64,000 bases of DNA from positions 248,001 through 312,000 of the forward strand of contig VCMS01000036.1 in NCBI GenBank assembly GCA_022539475.1, given 5' to 3'. Numbering within the stretch: position 1 is the first letter of the stretch; each line of letters begins with the position of its first letter. This DNA comes from Gracilaria domingensis (taxonomy: Eukaryota; Rhodophyta; Florideophyceae; Gracilariales; Gracilariaceae). A model generated the notes under the pieces. That model was not told where the DNA came from, ran no database searches, and saw only the letters and a list, made by a program, of their open reading frames with translations. The position numbers and the translations under genes are program-made. Positions 52,078-64,000 of the stretch are shown piece after piece.

Positions 52078-55000
52078 TCAAACTTCTATGTGGATCACAC
52101 CACCGGCTTCGCGGAACCTCTCGTGCTTCACTCGCGCAAGTGGCTTATTCAGCATTTCGGCAACCATGGAATCCGTCGGGCAGTAGAACAGTACAATCGA
52201 CTTGGCCTGCAGAGCTTCTCGAGTGAAGTGGAACCGAATCTCAATGTGTTTGGTTCTCCTGTTCACCACTCCATTTCGAGCAAGGTCAATGCTGCCCTGG
52301 TTGTCAACATACATGGGAGTTGGTTCAACCAGCAGCTTCACAGACCCGTCTGCTTCCATGCCAATCACATTGCCGATGCCGTTCTAAAGTCGCCTAAGCC
52401 AGATCGCCTCCTTGGTGCCAGAGCACAAGCTCACGTACTCAGCCTCCGCACTCGACAGAGCAACTACCTCCTGTTGACGAGACGACCACGACACAGCACC
52501 ACCGCACATCATGAACAAGTATCCCCTAGTGGACTTGCGGTTGGCAACATCGCCAGCCCAGTCAGAGCCCACATAGCCGTGCAGTTGCAAATCGGTGCTG
52601 GAGCCATACGTCAACCCGAACGTGGTAGTGCCATTGAGGTAGCGAAGAACACGCTTGACCGCCTTCCAGTGAGTGTTTCCCGGCTTCTCAACATACTTGG
52701 CCAGCTTAGCCACAGCATATGAGATGTCCGGACGAGTTCCCACAGACAGATACATGAGGCAGCCAATCGCCTGACGATACGGTACATGCGTGAGCACTTC
52801 CTCGTCAACAGACAAGTCCAAACCGCCCTCCATAGGAGTGTCAACGGGTTTCGACAGCTGCATGCCAAATCGCTCCAGGACCTTGTTCGTGTACGCTGAC
52901 TGAGTCAAGTGCAGCTCTCGCTTGGTTCTGTCTCGATGGATTTCAAATCCAAGAACCATGCGAGCTTCTTTGAGGTCCTTCATGCGGAAACGACTTGACA
53001 GCTCTGCCTTCACACGTTCCACGGTTTTCATGCTCGGACTCGCAATCAGCAAGTCGTCAACATACAGAGCAATGATAACCAAGAAACTTAGTATGATCCC
53101 GGTGTAGACACACTCGTCTGCGTCATTCGGCTTGAGGTGCATTTCACCAACAAGGAAGGCGTATATCTTGGCGTGCCACTGTCTTGGTGCTTGTCTAAGC
53201 CCATAGATCGCTTTCTTCAGTCGGCACACCAAGTCCTCCTTTCCCTGCGGTGTGAACCCCATTGGCTGCTCCATGTACACTGTCTCGTCAAGGTCACCGT
53301 TAAAAAAGGCAGTCTTCACATCCATCTGGTGCAAGTGGAAGTCTCGTACGGCAGTCACTGTCAGGATCATTCTGATGGATGTGAACTTCACCACAGGTGC
53401 ATATGTCTCTGAGAAGTCCACACCCTCGATCTGCAGGAAGCCTCTTGCAACCACACGAGCCTTGTAACGCACTGTCGGTTCACCAGATGACGAAGCCTCA
53501 TACTTCTGTACATACACCCACTTGGACGAAATCACGTTGCTGTCTGCTGGCCTTGGCACTAGATCCCACGTGTCGTGCTCCATCAACGATTGATACTCAC
53601 TCTTCATCGCCTTCTTCCAAGCTTCGGAATCAGGCCGTGACACTGCGTCTCCGTACGACGAAGGAGTATCATCACTGGCTGTAAGCAAAGCACTGGCACC
53701 ACGCCACCATGAGGATGTCGTTTTTCTCTGACGTGTGGATCTACGAAGGAGCTGCGTCTCTGTCACTCCCGGCTCATCATGTGTGTCTGGTGTGGTGTTC
53801 TCATCCGTACTGGTGGTACTCTCGTGAGAAGCTGGTGCAGAAGGGTCATCTTTCAGAATCATCGGTGGATGTGTCAGAAGTTGAGGCTTCAGCAGCTCCC
53901 GACTTGTCGACCAAGTCGATATCCGCGTAGTCCTCGTGTTCAGAGTGCTCGTCACTTTCAGTTCCAGAGCACTCGTCAAACCTCACATCTCGTGACACAA
54001 TCACCTTCTTCTTCTGGCTGTCCCACAACTTGTATCCGTGGGAGCCTGAAGTGTACCCAATGAAGATGGCTTCCACTGCACGCTCTTCCAGCTTCTTCAA
54101 CTTGTGATCAACCACCTTGTACCAGCAACGGCTACCAAACACACGCAGATTGCTCAGATCAGGCTTCTGTCCATGCCACAGCTCAAACGGAGTCACGTCA
54201 CTCGGAAGCGCTTTGCAGGTCACTCTGTTGCGCACATACACAGAAACATTCAGAGCCTCAGCCCAAAAGCTTTTTGGCACATTCTTGTGATGCAACATTG
54301 ACCTGACCAAGTCCATGAGTGTGCGATTGAACCTCTCGGCAAGCCCGTTTTGCTGTGGATTGTAAGGCACAGTTCGCTGATGCTCAATACCGTACTGCTC
54401 CAGTTTCTCGGAGAACCGATTGGACAGGTACTCACCACCGTTGTCTGTGCGCAAAGCACGCAACACACTTTTACGAGCGGTGATGGTAAGCACCTTCCTG
54501 CCCATCTGGTTCTCCACAAACCTGAGCCACTTGATGAACATCCGGAACACCTCATCCTTCGTCTTGAGCATGTACAGAAAGCAGTAACGGCTGTGGTCAT
54601 CGATGAATGTGACAAAGTAGTGCGAGCCTCCCAAGGACTTCACGTTCACTGGACCCGAAATATCGGAGTGTACCAGGTCCAGTACGTGTTCAGCTCGTTC
54701 CCCCCCTTGCTTGGGAGTCGGAGCACGGGTTGCTTTTCCCACTACACATGAGCCACACACATCCACTTTCTGAGCCACATCCACATTCAGACTTGACAAC
54801 GCCATTTCGAGCCATCTGCTTGATGCCTTCCACATTCACATGAGCCATTCGAGCATGCCAAAGAGACAAGTCTGACACAAGCGCACTGTCCGTGTCCGTG
54901 AGCTGTTCGGCAGCAGTGCAAAGGTAGTACAGGTCTTTGACGCGTCGCCCGACGGCAACCACTTTTGAACCCTTGTACACACACATACCTTTTCTTTGTC

Positions 55001-55260
55001 AAACACTACCGTGCAGCCCAGATCACAAATCTGTGACACAGACAACAAGTGGTACCGTAAGTTGGGCACGTGTACCACCTGCTTTAACTTGCACTTACGC
55101 TTGGACCCTTCAACTGTCAGATCGAGCTCCACACTTCCGTGACCAACAGACTGCAACTTGGAATCATTGCCGATACTCACACCCGACGACACCTTTGTCT
55201 CGTACGTTTGGAACATTGAGTCATCATAAGTCATGTGCGCAGTAGCTCCAGAGTCAACAG
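52078..55260 (-). pseudogene. Copia A Pol: protease, integrase, RT, RNase H
   Basis: The protease begins TVDSGATAHMTYDD; the codon before it is TGA where Copia proteins have Trp, a probable TGG-to-TGA change. GAG-pre-integrase: LWHARMAHVNVEGIKQMARN. Integrase D-D-E residues in LVHSDISGP, LRTDNGGEYLS and NGLAERFNRTL. RT: YKARVVARGFLQIEGVDFSE, then LVIIALYVDDLLIASPS (YVDD). RNase H: VGSDWAGDVANRKS, LSSAEAEYVSLCSGTKEAIW and YVDNQGSIDLARNG, with a TAG at 52384 inside WLRRLWNG. Integrase precedes RT, the diagnostic Copia order. Frame changes occur near 54980, 54790 and 53900. Confidence 0.85.
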
Positions 55261-55261
55261 T

Positions 55262-56107
55262 TCAGTCACTGTTAGTGGCCTTGTCGGCACCATTTGCAAT
55301 GAGGCATACAAAGTCAGAATCGCTGCCGCCCGTACCTTGCTCATTGTTGAGCGCGGTATGTACACTTGGGTGAGCAGCATCGATCTGATCCTTGTTAGCC
55401 CCATCACGTTGGTTCTTGAAACAGTTCTTCTGGATATGACCCTTTATGCCACAATAGTAACACACAACCGCCTTCAATGACTTCCTACGAAACTGGCGTC
55501 CCACGAGTGCTGCATCACCACCGGACTCCTCCTTGGCACGATCACTCATATGTTGCTCTTCTTGCAACAAACGGCTCTTCACAAACTCCATGGTGAGTTG
55601 GCGATCTCCGATCGTGGTGTCAATTGCAACAATGAGGTGCTCAAAACGTTCCGGAAGTCCACATAGAGCGGCCATGGCAATGTCCTCTTCTTCAACGTTG
55701 ACCTCCATACTCTTGAGGTCGGAGGCCAAGTGCCGAACACGATTGATGAATTGCAACATCTTCTCGTCCTCGCGCATCTTGACAGAGTAGAAAGCACGTC
55801 TGGCGTTGATTCGGTTCAGAAGAGTCTTGCGTTGGAACACATTGCAGATGGCCTTCCATGCGTCAGCAGCAGTGTCAATGTCACGAATGTGATCCAAGTG
55901 CTCGTCGGCAAGCGTGAGTCCAATGATCGCTCTAGCCCTTTCGTCTCGGATTTGCCATTTCGCCAGTTCCTCTTCATCGGTGGGTGCAGAAGTGGTGAGA
56001 TGGTTCTTGAGGTCTTTCAGTGCAAGTACGTACTGAATCTTTTGCTTCCAGGTGTGGAAGTTATCCTCACCCAACTTCTCGATCTTGAGCCCACTGAACG
56101 AATCCAT
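55262..56107 (-). CDS. Copia A Gag
   Basis: About 281 residues, starting MDSFSGLKIEKLGEDNFHTW. Capsid core as in the 35.6-kb copy. Zinc knuckle CYYCGIKGHIQKNC (C-X2-C-X4-H-X4-C) near the end. The ORF ends at a TGA that lies in frame with the protease, so the native product was probably one Gag-Pol polyprotein. The (CAA/GTT)n tract at 56155-56265 lies just upstream. Confidence 0.85.
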   Translation of the reverse strand: MDSFSGLKIEKLGEDNFHTWKQKIQYVLALKDLKNHLTTSAPTDEEELAKWQIRDERARAIIGLTLADEHLDHIRDIDTAADAWKAICNVFQRKTLLNRINARRAFYSVKMREDEKMLQFINRVRHLASDLKSMEVNVEEEDIAMAALCGLPERFEHLIVAIDTTIGDRQLTMEFVKSRLLQEEQHMSDRAKEESGGDAALVGRQFRRKSLKAVVCYYCGIKGHIQKNCFKNQRDGANKDQIDAAHPSVHTALNNEQGTGGSDSDFVCLIANGADKATNSD

Positions 56108-57334
56108 GTTGTAAGAAGGGAACAAAGGAGCAAATCAAATACGGCGGTGGCGGGTAGACAGCAACGGCAAACAATGAAAGCAAACAACGACAGCAAACAA
56201 CAGCAGCAAACAACAACAACTGCAAACAACAACAACGGCAAACAACAACAACAACAACAACTTCAATAGTCGGGACCACTGGCAGGAACTAAATTCCCAG
56301 TACCCTAGGGGATCGAACCCCTGACCACCGGAGACCCTCCGGGTAGGAAACGACTTCTGCAGTCTACCTCCTCCTGCGTTCCAGGAGAAGGCGCGTTGCT
56401 CTCTACGAGGCGTCCAAAAGATGGTTGATGACCAAAGATATGTCTTCACCACTTAACCCAATCTGGCCTCTTGCAAGAACTTGCGCGACCTCGAAGCTGC
56501 GGCTACTATCACAAACCAAGGTACGCTCCTAACGAGCAGAAAATAATGCCCACACGCGGCCTGATCCTGAAAAGGAGGTCAGCCTTCGGTACGTCGCCTC
56601 CCCGCTCAACCGAGGTTGCACGGATCAAAAGCTCGTTTCGGTTTGCCTTCACCACAGATCAAGAACCCGACACAAAGTCAGGTCAACAACAGCAAAGGTC
56701 AGCCACCCAAGTCCAACAGTGCGTCACGGCACCCCGTCCACTTCAGCACTCGCGGTACTACCAGGTCTTCCGACCGACACCGTTATCCGCCCCGAAGGAC
56801 CGGTGGGAGCCCGCTAGACAGCACGTCCGCTTTGGTTCAAGCCGCCACACTAACGTCCCCGATTGCTCGAATCAACCGCTCGTCGCTGGACCTCAGATGA
56901 CAACCCCAAACGCTGAGCACACACAGTGCACAGACTTCAACAACTGCTGAGCACACACGCAGTGCACAGACTTCAACAACGAACGGTCCTCAACCTCTCG
57001 GATCAGAACCCGCAACACGACGCGGGGATCCCAACAATAACGACAGAGGGAGACCAAACGAAACGGATAGCGATCGACAACACGGGCAACAACGAGCGCC
57101 CAAACACAATAACGATACAGAATCAACGTCGAACCACTACCATCACAACGCCCTCAGGGAGGAACGCAAGACCGAAAGGAGAAGATCAAGACCAACCAAC
57201 AACACGGTCAACACACCCGACGCCACGACATAGAGAAGGAGAAGGGAAAACAGCGAAGCGGGTGAACGGCGGTGAGGGAGAGCGGCGATAGACGAACGAT
57301 AACGGCAGAGGTCAGCGGGGCTGGGCCCATAACC
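56108..57334 (-). mobile_element. Copia A leader with primer-binding site
   Basis: Noncoding. Contains the CAA/GTT tract, the tRNA-like hairpins (56305-56345) and, next to the LTR, the initiator-tRNA half-molecule site (57320-57334). Confidence 0.75.
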
Positions 57335-57772
57335 TGATGGAGGCTATAGCTGGAAAGGGAAGGTTGAGAGAAAGGATGGGGGGAATGAAAGGAAGTTCGC
57401 CAGCTCTAAGTCCTACGTCACCAACAACACCACACTGTAATCCTCTTGACACCGCATCAACTCTTCACCATAGTGCCCAAGATACACCAAGCTGTCCTCC
57501 ATGTCCACGTACATACGTGCGTACTCTGTGCATCATGTACAGTATGCCCAGTGTACTAGCTACACACGTGTACCCCGGAAACAACCCATTAGCGCCACAA
57601 CACTTGTACGAACCACAATGCATATGACCATTTGTAGTAGCCAATCAGAAGCCCGTTTCACGTTGAGTTTGCGCAGAGGCGCATATGCGCTTTTCCAACG
57701 GCACCCTCCAAAACAGCCCATGCTCTCCAGCACTTTTGGTTTTCAGTGACAGCACAGGGTCAACATCTAACA
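57335..57772 (-). repeat. Copia A 5' LTR
   Basis: 438 bp, starting TGTTAGATG. It is closer to the LTR at 46255-46692 than to its own 3' LTR by eye. Confidence 0.8.
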
Positions 57773-57773
57773 G

Positions 57774-58425
57774 TCCCTGGCAGTGTACCGACACATTTCT
57801 ACAGCACACCACAAGCACCACACATCAATGCCCTCAACAATATGACAGCAGACCATAGCAACGCGACCATGCGTACACACAATGCAACACCTCACCATCA
57901 TTACCAGGCATGATTACGGAACATCACACCACACTTCACGTGTTGCTTGCACACTGTAATCCGTACACGACGGCGTAATGTGTACGTGCCAGGTACCCAA
58001 GTCCCACATCATCAACAAGTACCTGTAAACCAGATGACGTCAGTCACTCAGCTGCAACATGTTCCATTCATCCATACACACACATGTGCATGTAGCACAA
58101 CCCAAACATGTAGCACAACCCAAACATGATGTAGACTTCACAACACTGACAGTGCTGCAACCTGTACCATGTGTTCACATACATGGCCTTGCAAGCCGTA
58201 CTCCATGACCACTGTACAACCTGTCATCGTTGTACTTTGTGGTCATCCTAGTCGAACGACAGAATTCCAATGTAGACATAAACGTTCAACCCATACTGAG
58301 CATACCAGACAGCAACGTAGTATAGTAAACAGAACAACATCAATCTCGGTTTCACATATCAAGGTACCATTCTAGACTCCACACATCTCAACAGCTTGAT
58401 GTCAGTGACAGCATGACTTCCAACA
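57774..58425 (-). mobile_element. Long-form Copia LTR, truncated
   Basis: Starts TGTTGGAAG at 58425 and matches the first ~650 bp of the long-form LTRs, ending at TCAGGGAC. Its 3' part, with the TATA box, is missing. Confidence 0.7.
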
Positions 58426-58576
58426 CATACGACCATTTGCAGTAGCCAATCAGAAGCCCGTTTCACGTTGAGTTTGCGCAGAGGCGCATATGCGCTTTTC
58501 CAACGACACCCTCCAAAACAGCCCTTGCTCCCAGCACTTTTGGTTTTCAGTGACAGCACAGGGTCAACATCCAACA
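58426..58576 (-). mobile_element. Copia A 3' LTR fragment
   Basis: First ~150 bp of the LTR following the polypurine tract at 58577-58589. Confidence 0.65.
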
Positions 58577-58596
58577 CCCCCCCTCTGTCACTGACT

Positions 58597-59326
58597 TCAA
58601 ACTTCTATGTGGATCACTCCACCGGCTTCGCGGAACCTCTCGTGCTTCACTCGCGCAAGTGGCTTATTCAGCATGTCGGCAACCATGGAATCCGTCGGGC
58701 AGTAGAACAGTACAATCGACTTGGCCTGCAGAGCTTCTCGAGTGAAGTGGAACCGAATCTCAATGTGTTGGGTTTTCCTGTTCACCACTCCATTTCGAGC
58801 AAGGTCAATGCTGCCCTGGTTGTCAACATACATGGGAGTTGGTTCAACCAGCAGCTTCACAGACCCGTCTGCTTCCATGCCAATCACACTGCCGATGCCG
58901 TTCCAAAGTCGCCTAAGCCAGATCGCCTCCTTGGTGCCAGAGCACAAGCTCACGTACTCAGCCTCCGCACTCGACAGAGCAACTACCTCCTGTTGACGAG
59001 ACGACCACGACACAGCACCACCGCACATCATGAACAAGTATCCACTAGTGGACTTGCGGTTGGCAACATCGCCAGCCCAGTCAGAGCCCACATAGCCGTG
59101 CAGTTGCAAATCGGTGCTGGAGCCATACGTCAACCCGAACGTGGTAGTGCCATTGAGGTAGCGAAGAACACGCTTGACCGCCTTCCAGTGAGTGTTTCCC
59201 GGCTTCTCAACATACTTGGCCAGCTTAGCCACAGCATATGAGATGTCCGGACGAGTTCCCACAGACAGATACATGAGGCAGCCAATCGCCTGACGATACG
59301 GTACATGCGTGAGCACTTCCTCGTCT
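58597..59326 (-). pseudogene. Copia A RNase H / Pol C-terminus fragment
   Basis: Uninterrupted from DEEVLTHVPYRQAIGC to VIHIEV, with VGSDWAGDVANRKSTSGYLF, ALSSAEAEYVSLCSGTKEAI and MYVDNQGSIDLA. The 5' boundary (at DEEV) is almost the same as in the fragment at 49.3 kb, although the neighbours differ. Confidence 0.8.
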
Positions 59327-60053
59327 AACGTAACGAACGCAGGTTAGACAAGTAGAAAGGAAAAAAATGTGAACAAGATAGGTAAGACAAACAAAGGGGG
59401 TAGGCCACCTTCGACCGAGTTTAGTGAACGGGGACGATCGCAACCTACTAGTACTAACCGCGCACCGCCGCCGTCGCTGCATGAGGCATAACAACACACG
59501 CTGTCAAAGTGTACACCTTGACAACGAAAGCGCGCGCAAATCACAATACGAATTCGAAACAACTAAATCAAACCGCGCCAAATCCAATGCCAACTCCATG
59601 ATCCAAAATCGCTCTAAAAAATCAACATTTTCCATCTGGCACAACAAACCCCCTCGCGCAGCTCAGAATCGCACATTCGCTCCAAAATCCTTCGTACTAG
59701 CCTAGAATCGCACATAAAGCAAAACCCGCCCAGAACAGCCTGTATTCGCACATTCTCAGCTACTGCATAACTGGCCAGCACTAGCACACTTCAGCCAATC
59801 ACAGCGCACCACTTGTGCCATCCGCCACTCCTGCCCCATACAGCCAGGTCCACTTGTCCACACTACGTTGCATATACGCATTTGCAGTAGCCAATCATAT
59901 TGCAGTATCACGTTGGGTTTACGGAGAGGCGCATATGCGCTTTTCGCGCGAGGGTGCCCAAAAGTGCCCATGCTCCCCTGCAACTTTGTGTTCCAGGTAC
60001 TTGGAGACAAATTCAAGGACTGCCAGGCACTCGACACCATCCAAACATCAACA
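59327..60053 (-). mobile_element. Copia C 3' LTR
   Basis: Begins TGTTGATG at 60053 and runs to the junction with the RNase H fragment at about 59326. About 727 bp, matching the 42-45 kb LTRs. Confidence 0.75.
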
Positions 60054-63000
60054 CTCCTCCTCCAGTTCCTGTCCAAGACCAATCCTTTTCATAATGGCCT
60101 GGGCGTCGAGAGGACCTAGAGGCTTTGTGAGTATGTCCGAGTCATTCAACTTACTTGGGATATACAGCACCACAATGACAGACTCCTTTACCAGTTCCCT
60201 AATGAAGTGCAACTTGACATCAATATGCTTCGCACGACCAGATGGGCACCGCTCACCTGCACTCCAGCCAGCCAATGGCAATCTGATTGTCAGAGTGCAT
60301 AGGAACAGCCCCGGAACTATCCAGACCAATCTCAGAGAGTACACGCCTCATCCACACAACCTCCTGAGCAGCCATGGTTAACGCGTAGTACTCAGCCTCA
60401 GCAGTAGACAAAGCAACAGACGACTGCTTCTTGGCACCGAAGAACACCACCGCAGATCCGAACTTGATCATGTAACCAGACATGGACTTGCGATCGCAGG
60501 TGTCACCGGCGAAGTCCGAGCCCACATACGCTTGCATGTCCAGGGATCCAGCCTTGTAGTTCAAGCCATGTCTGCGAGTTCCTTGCAGGTAACGCAACAC
60601 TCGTTTGGCGGCCCTGTGACAGTATGCCGTGGGGTTGCTCTGGAAACGAGCGAGGATGAGCACCGGAGCCAGAATGTCCACGCGCGTGCGCAGTGCCAAG
60701 TACAGCAGAGACCCGATCATCTGCTGGTACAGCTGCACATCCTGGGGTGACTTGTCTTCCTCGGCCGCGAGACCCGAGAAGAATGACTCCACCATTGGAC
60801 TACGAGCCGGCTTAGAGTTGTCCAGACCGAAACGTCGCAGAATTCCTTCGATGTAGAGTGTCTGACCAAGGTGCACTCCAGTGACACGACCATCGTCATT
60901 AATGCTCCATGTCAACTCTACACCGAGGTAGAGGGTCACTTTGTTCTCAACGCGAATCTCGTACAATCGCTTGAGCTCCTCCAAGATCCCAGATCGTTCC
61001 TTGGCAGAGGGCGTGAAGATGAGCAAGTCATCGACGTACACAAGGATATAGCAGTATCCATTATGCTCGCTAGCCCTCCGAAACACGCATGGGGCACTCG
61101 GTAGTTCTTGGAAACCAATGGAGTGTAGATCACGTGTGAACTTGGTATGCCATGCTAGATGGGCTTGCTTCAATCCATACATGGCTTCCTGAAGCTTGTA
61201 GCAGCGTGAACCAAGACCAGGAACACCACGCGGTGACATGACCCACACATCCTCCTCGAGGTCGCCATTGAGGAAGGCAGTCTTCACATCGACTTGTGCC
61301 ACAAACATCTGCAAGCACAGCGTCAGGTAGAGGAAGAACCGCACCAAACTAAATGAAACCACTGGAGCATATGTGTCCATGTAGTTCTCCCCGAAGGTTT
61401 GGTGATTACCACCAGCGACAACTCGAGCCTTGAAGCGATCCACAGACCCATCCGCATTACGTTTAACTTTGAGAATGATATGTGTGGAAGTGGTTGCTGA
61501 GCTGGGGACTGGTCAACCTTCCAGGTTTTCTTCGACTCAAGAGATGCCAGCTCTTCCTCAATAGCAGCACGCCACAAGCTCTGTTCCGTAGGCGTTGCGG
61601 ACATTGCTTCCTTGAGTGTTGGTTCATCACTCGTGGTGACCTGGACTCCAGCTGGGGTTGCGGAACCAGCCATGAACCACCTGCGAGGTGCACGACGAGT
61701 GCGCTGTGGGTAGCGTGACTCCTCCTGTACGGGCTCATCTTGCTGCACAGTAGGGACCTGATCGGTGTCATCGTCCACATCTGAGTCGCTGGAGTCATCA
61801 TCGTCACTCTCGTCACCACCAGAGTCACTATCATTTGACTGGACACTTGGTGCAGCTTCAACGACTTCTGCATCAGGTGCACTTTCTTCTGGAGAATGAT
61901 CGTCAGCATCAGTTATATCATCAACAGAGACCTCATCAAGTACATTCCGATCTGTACTGGAGACATCTTCGGTGCTGTGAGACTTTGAATCGGTGAAGTC
62001 AGTATCAGATGCGCTTTCATCCTCCATGTACTCCTCCAAGTACTCTGCACCGGGGAATGAATCTTCGTCAAATGTGACATGACGGGAACGCATGATGCGC
62101 GGCAGTCCATCATCGCCAGCAACAAGAATGTCGTAGACACCATGCTCAAGAGTCTCCAAGTACACCCCCTCAAGTGCACGAGACTCGAACTTGGTTCCAC
62201 CAGTCATCTTCAGGACGAATGCGGAACAACCGAACACGCGAGTGTGCTTCAACGTTGGTTTGTTTCCAGTCAACAACAAGAACGGCGTACTCCCAGTTGT
62301 AGAGTGGGGTACACGATTACGCACATATAGAACATGTTTGAGTGCGAACTGCCACAAGCACTCTGGTAGATTTGCTTGAATGAGCAAAGCTCGAGCAGCT
62401 TCTTCCATGGTACGGTTGATGCGCTCGGCAATGGCGTTATGTTCCGGAGTGTATGGGGCAGAGAAAGATGTATCGTCGAAGGAGTTCTCCGGATTGTCCT
62501 GCAAAGCTTTGTACTCCTTTGCATCATCAGAGTGTACCTCCTTCACCACAGCTCCTCCAAGCTGCTTGAGCTTCTGCGCCACTCCATCATACACATCATG
62601 GATTTCACTGCGGTGTTTCATGAACCCTACCATGACATAACGCGAGTGATCATCCACAAATGCTGATGCGTACTTGAATCGGTCAGGGAAGGACAGGGTG
62701 AGTGGACCTATTATGTCGGAGTGCACAGTGTCACCAACCTCGGATTCACGAGTAACTCCAGGAAATGGAAGTTTGTGTGCTTTCCCAAGACGACAAGGGT
62801 GACACACCTCCCTCATTTCTGTGAGCTGTGGGACACCACTGGCATGCTTGTGCACCATTTGAAGGTCTCTCGGGTTGATATGAGCCAATCGGCGGTGCCA
62901 TAGTTGAGTCAACTCCGGTAATGATGCCTTCAACATGCACTGCAAATCGGCTTTACCAGCGAGTAATGCGTGGTCCGCGCCGAAATGCATGACAGGTTCG

Positions 63001-63986
63001 GGCAAAGTATACAGGCCAGAACGTTTATCGCGCGGACCGCTCCCGATGACCAAGCCATTTTCATGAATCAAGCGAACTTCACGTGCACGGAACCGAGACT
63101 CAATAGACTTGTCGGCAAGGCTCCCAACGGAAACTAGGTTGTACTCCATGTCAGGCACGAGTAGGGCATCAGTCAACCTTAGATTCACATTGTCAAAAGG
63201 CAGAATAACATCTCCACATTTCGTCGCAGACACAGTACTCTTGTCGGCCAGCCGTATGTGTCGCTCCTCCACATCGTGCAATGAGCTTGGAACGAAGGCA
63301 GCTGCAGAGTGGAAGTAATGAGAAGTTGCTCCACTGTCTGCATAGGTGTCCATTTCTCGTTGCGCAGGTGGCAGGACTGTCGCTTTCTCAAATGACATGC
63401 CTGCAATCTCTATCTTGGAGGACTTACTAGACGACTTTGCTGACGCTTTAGATCCTCCAGACTTGTCCTTCGCCTTCAAAGCCAACTTGTCGAGTATGCT
63501 CTGAGGCAGATGGTTGTCAGGATTGTCCGGGTTTACAAAGCAACGATCTTTGGTATGTCCATCTCGACCACAAAAGTCACAGTGATACCCGCTGCCACTG
63601 GCTGCTGCAAGTGCATGTGTGCCAGAAACATCATCCGAATCATTACCATCTCGATGATGTGTGATAGAGGAGGTACCATGAGACTTGTTGGAACCTCTTC
63701 CCTTTCCTTTCTTTCGGCTGCGACTGCGACCAGTAGTCATGTGACGTGCATTGTATTCATCAATGAGGGTGGTAGCAACATAGTCCCACGTTAACTCAGA
63801 GATCTCCTTGGTACGTAATGCTGCAGCCGTGGACTCCAGTGAGCTCTGTGGTTCAATAGAAGCCAACAACATTGGAGCTTTGTGAGATTCGGGGATGGCA
63901 GCATCCTTGCCCATACGATCCAACTGCGAGAACAGAGCCGTGAATTGGTCAACGTATTCGGACATGTTCTGCCCATTGTATGTCAT
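60048..63986 (-). pseudogene. Copia C Gag-Pol (continues off the right edge; two frameshifts)
   Basis: The Gag end has LFSQLDRMGKDAAIPESHKA and the knuckle CDFCGRDGHTKDRC. Protease: MDTYADSGATSHYFHS. GAG-pre-integrase: LWHRRLAHINPRDLQMVHKH with a C-x-x-C after it. Integrase D-D-E residues in DTVHSDIIGP, EVHSDDAKEYK and NAIAERINRT. A long acidic Ser/Asp linker precedes RT: FKARVVAGGNHQTFGENYMD, DVKTAFLNGDLEEDVW and ILVYVDDLLIF. RNase H: VGSDFAGDTCDRKSMSGY and LSTAEAEYYALTMAAQ. Frame changes lie near 61480 and 60275. The last codons GAG GAG GAG TGT TGA overlap the polypurine tract and the LTR start. Confidence 0.85.
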
Positions 63987-64000
63987 ACGGAATAGTTGGG

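Larger units (their letters stand above)
51620..57772 (-). mobile_element. Nearly complete Copia A retrotransposon
   Basis: Two 438-bp LTRs (57335-57772 and 51620-52057), primer site, leader, Gag, protease, integrase, RT, RNase H and polypurine tract are all present in order. Coding is interrupted by one stop at the protease, frameshifts near 54980, 54790 and 53900, and a stop at 52384. The bases flanking the two LTRs (51615-51619 and 57773-57777) do not match, so no target duplication is visible. Confidence 0.85.

Overview
This is eukaryotic nuclear DNA of the transposon-rich kind. It has no operons, ribosome-binding sites, tRNA, rRNA or CRISPR. Almost everything recognisable is a retrotransposon, a DNA-transposon relic, or a gene carried between them. 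Base composition is near 50% GC. There is one ambiguous base (29648) inside an apparent assembly join. Protein families seen together (a DUF6818-like Myb-type protein, chromoviral and Copia elements, a KDZ-like transposase, SET, ParB-like and 2-oxoglutarate oxygenase proteins) suggest an alga, most likely a red macroalga of the Chondrus type. That guess comes from general family knowledge and is weak.

Layout. 1-3660: 5' part of a Ty3/gypsy element on the minus strand (Gag, start of Pro-Pol, noncoding leader/LTR). 4610-5290: a frameshifted DUF6818-like gene fragment. About 5290-11086: a decayed, 3'-truncated Ty3/gypsy element on the plus strand. 11090-12560: relic LTR/leader-like sequence and one charged ORF.

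12760-33060 is an island of non-retroelement genes: a coiled-coil gene cut by a 450-bp MITE-like insertion; a multi-pass membrane protein; a 2OG-Fe(II) oxygenase; a ParB/sulfiredoxin-fold protein; a beta-class DNA methyltransferase followed in the same frame, after a single stop codon, by a SET domain; a large decayed nuclear-type gene; and a KDZ-type transposase relic. Long near-perfect palindromes sit at 20.0, 21.1 and 31.5-31.65 kb. A family of intron-like units (GTATGT...TACTAAC) lies at 31.9-33.06 kb. The oxygenase, ParB-like protein and methyltransferase all carry SUMO-interacting-motif-like stretches. I read the island as a mobile or formerly mobile DNA-modification/chromatin-modification gene set. 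It is the best candidate here for an undescribed system.

33570-64000 is nested retrotransposons. A Copia element (LTR, initiator-tRNA half-molecule primer site, leader, Gag) is interrupted inside gag by a chromodomain-containing Ty3/gypsy element (36140-40989). A second Copia family has three 733-bp LTRs in +/-/+ order (42149-45167) and a 5'-truncated coding copy running off the right edge (60048-64000). A nearly complete Copia element lies on the minus strand (51620-57772), with several LTR and RNase H fragments around it. At 46.9-47.8 kb, inside what looks like a non-autonomous Copia derivative, is a tandem array of about fifteen ~30-nt hairpins whose stems change sequence while keeping base pairing.

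Most retroelement ORFs carry frameshifts or in-frame stops and are probably not autonomous. Several island genes are broken only at homopolymer runs and may be intact in the real genome.
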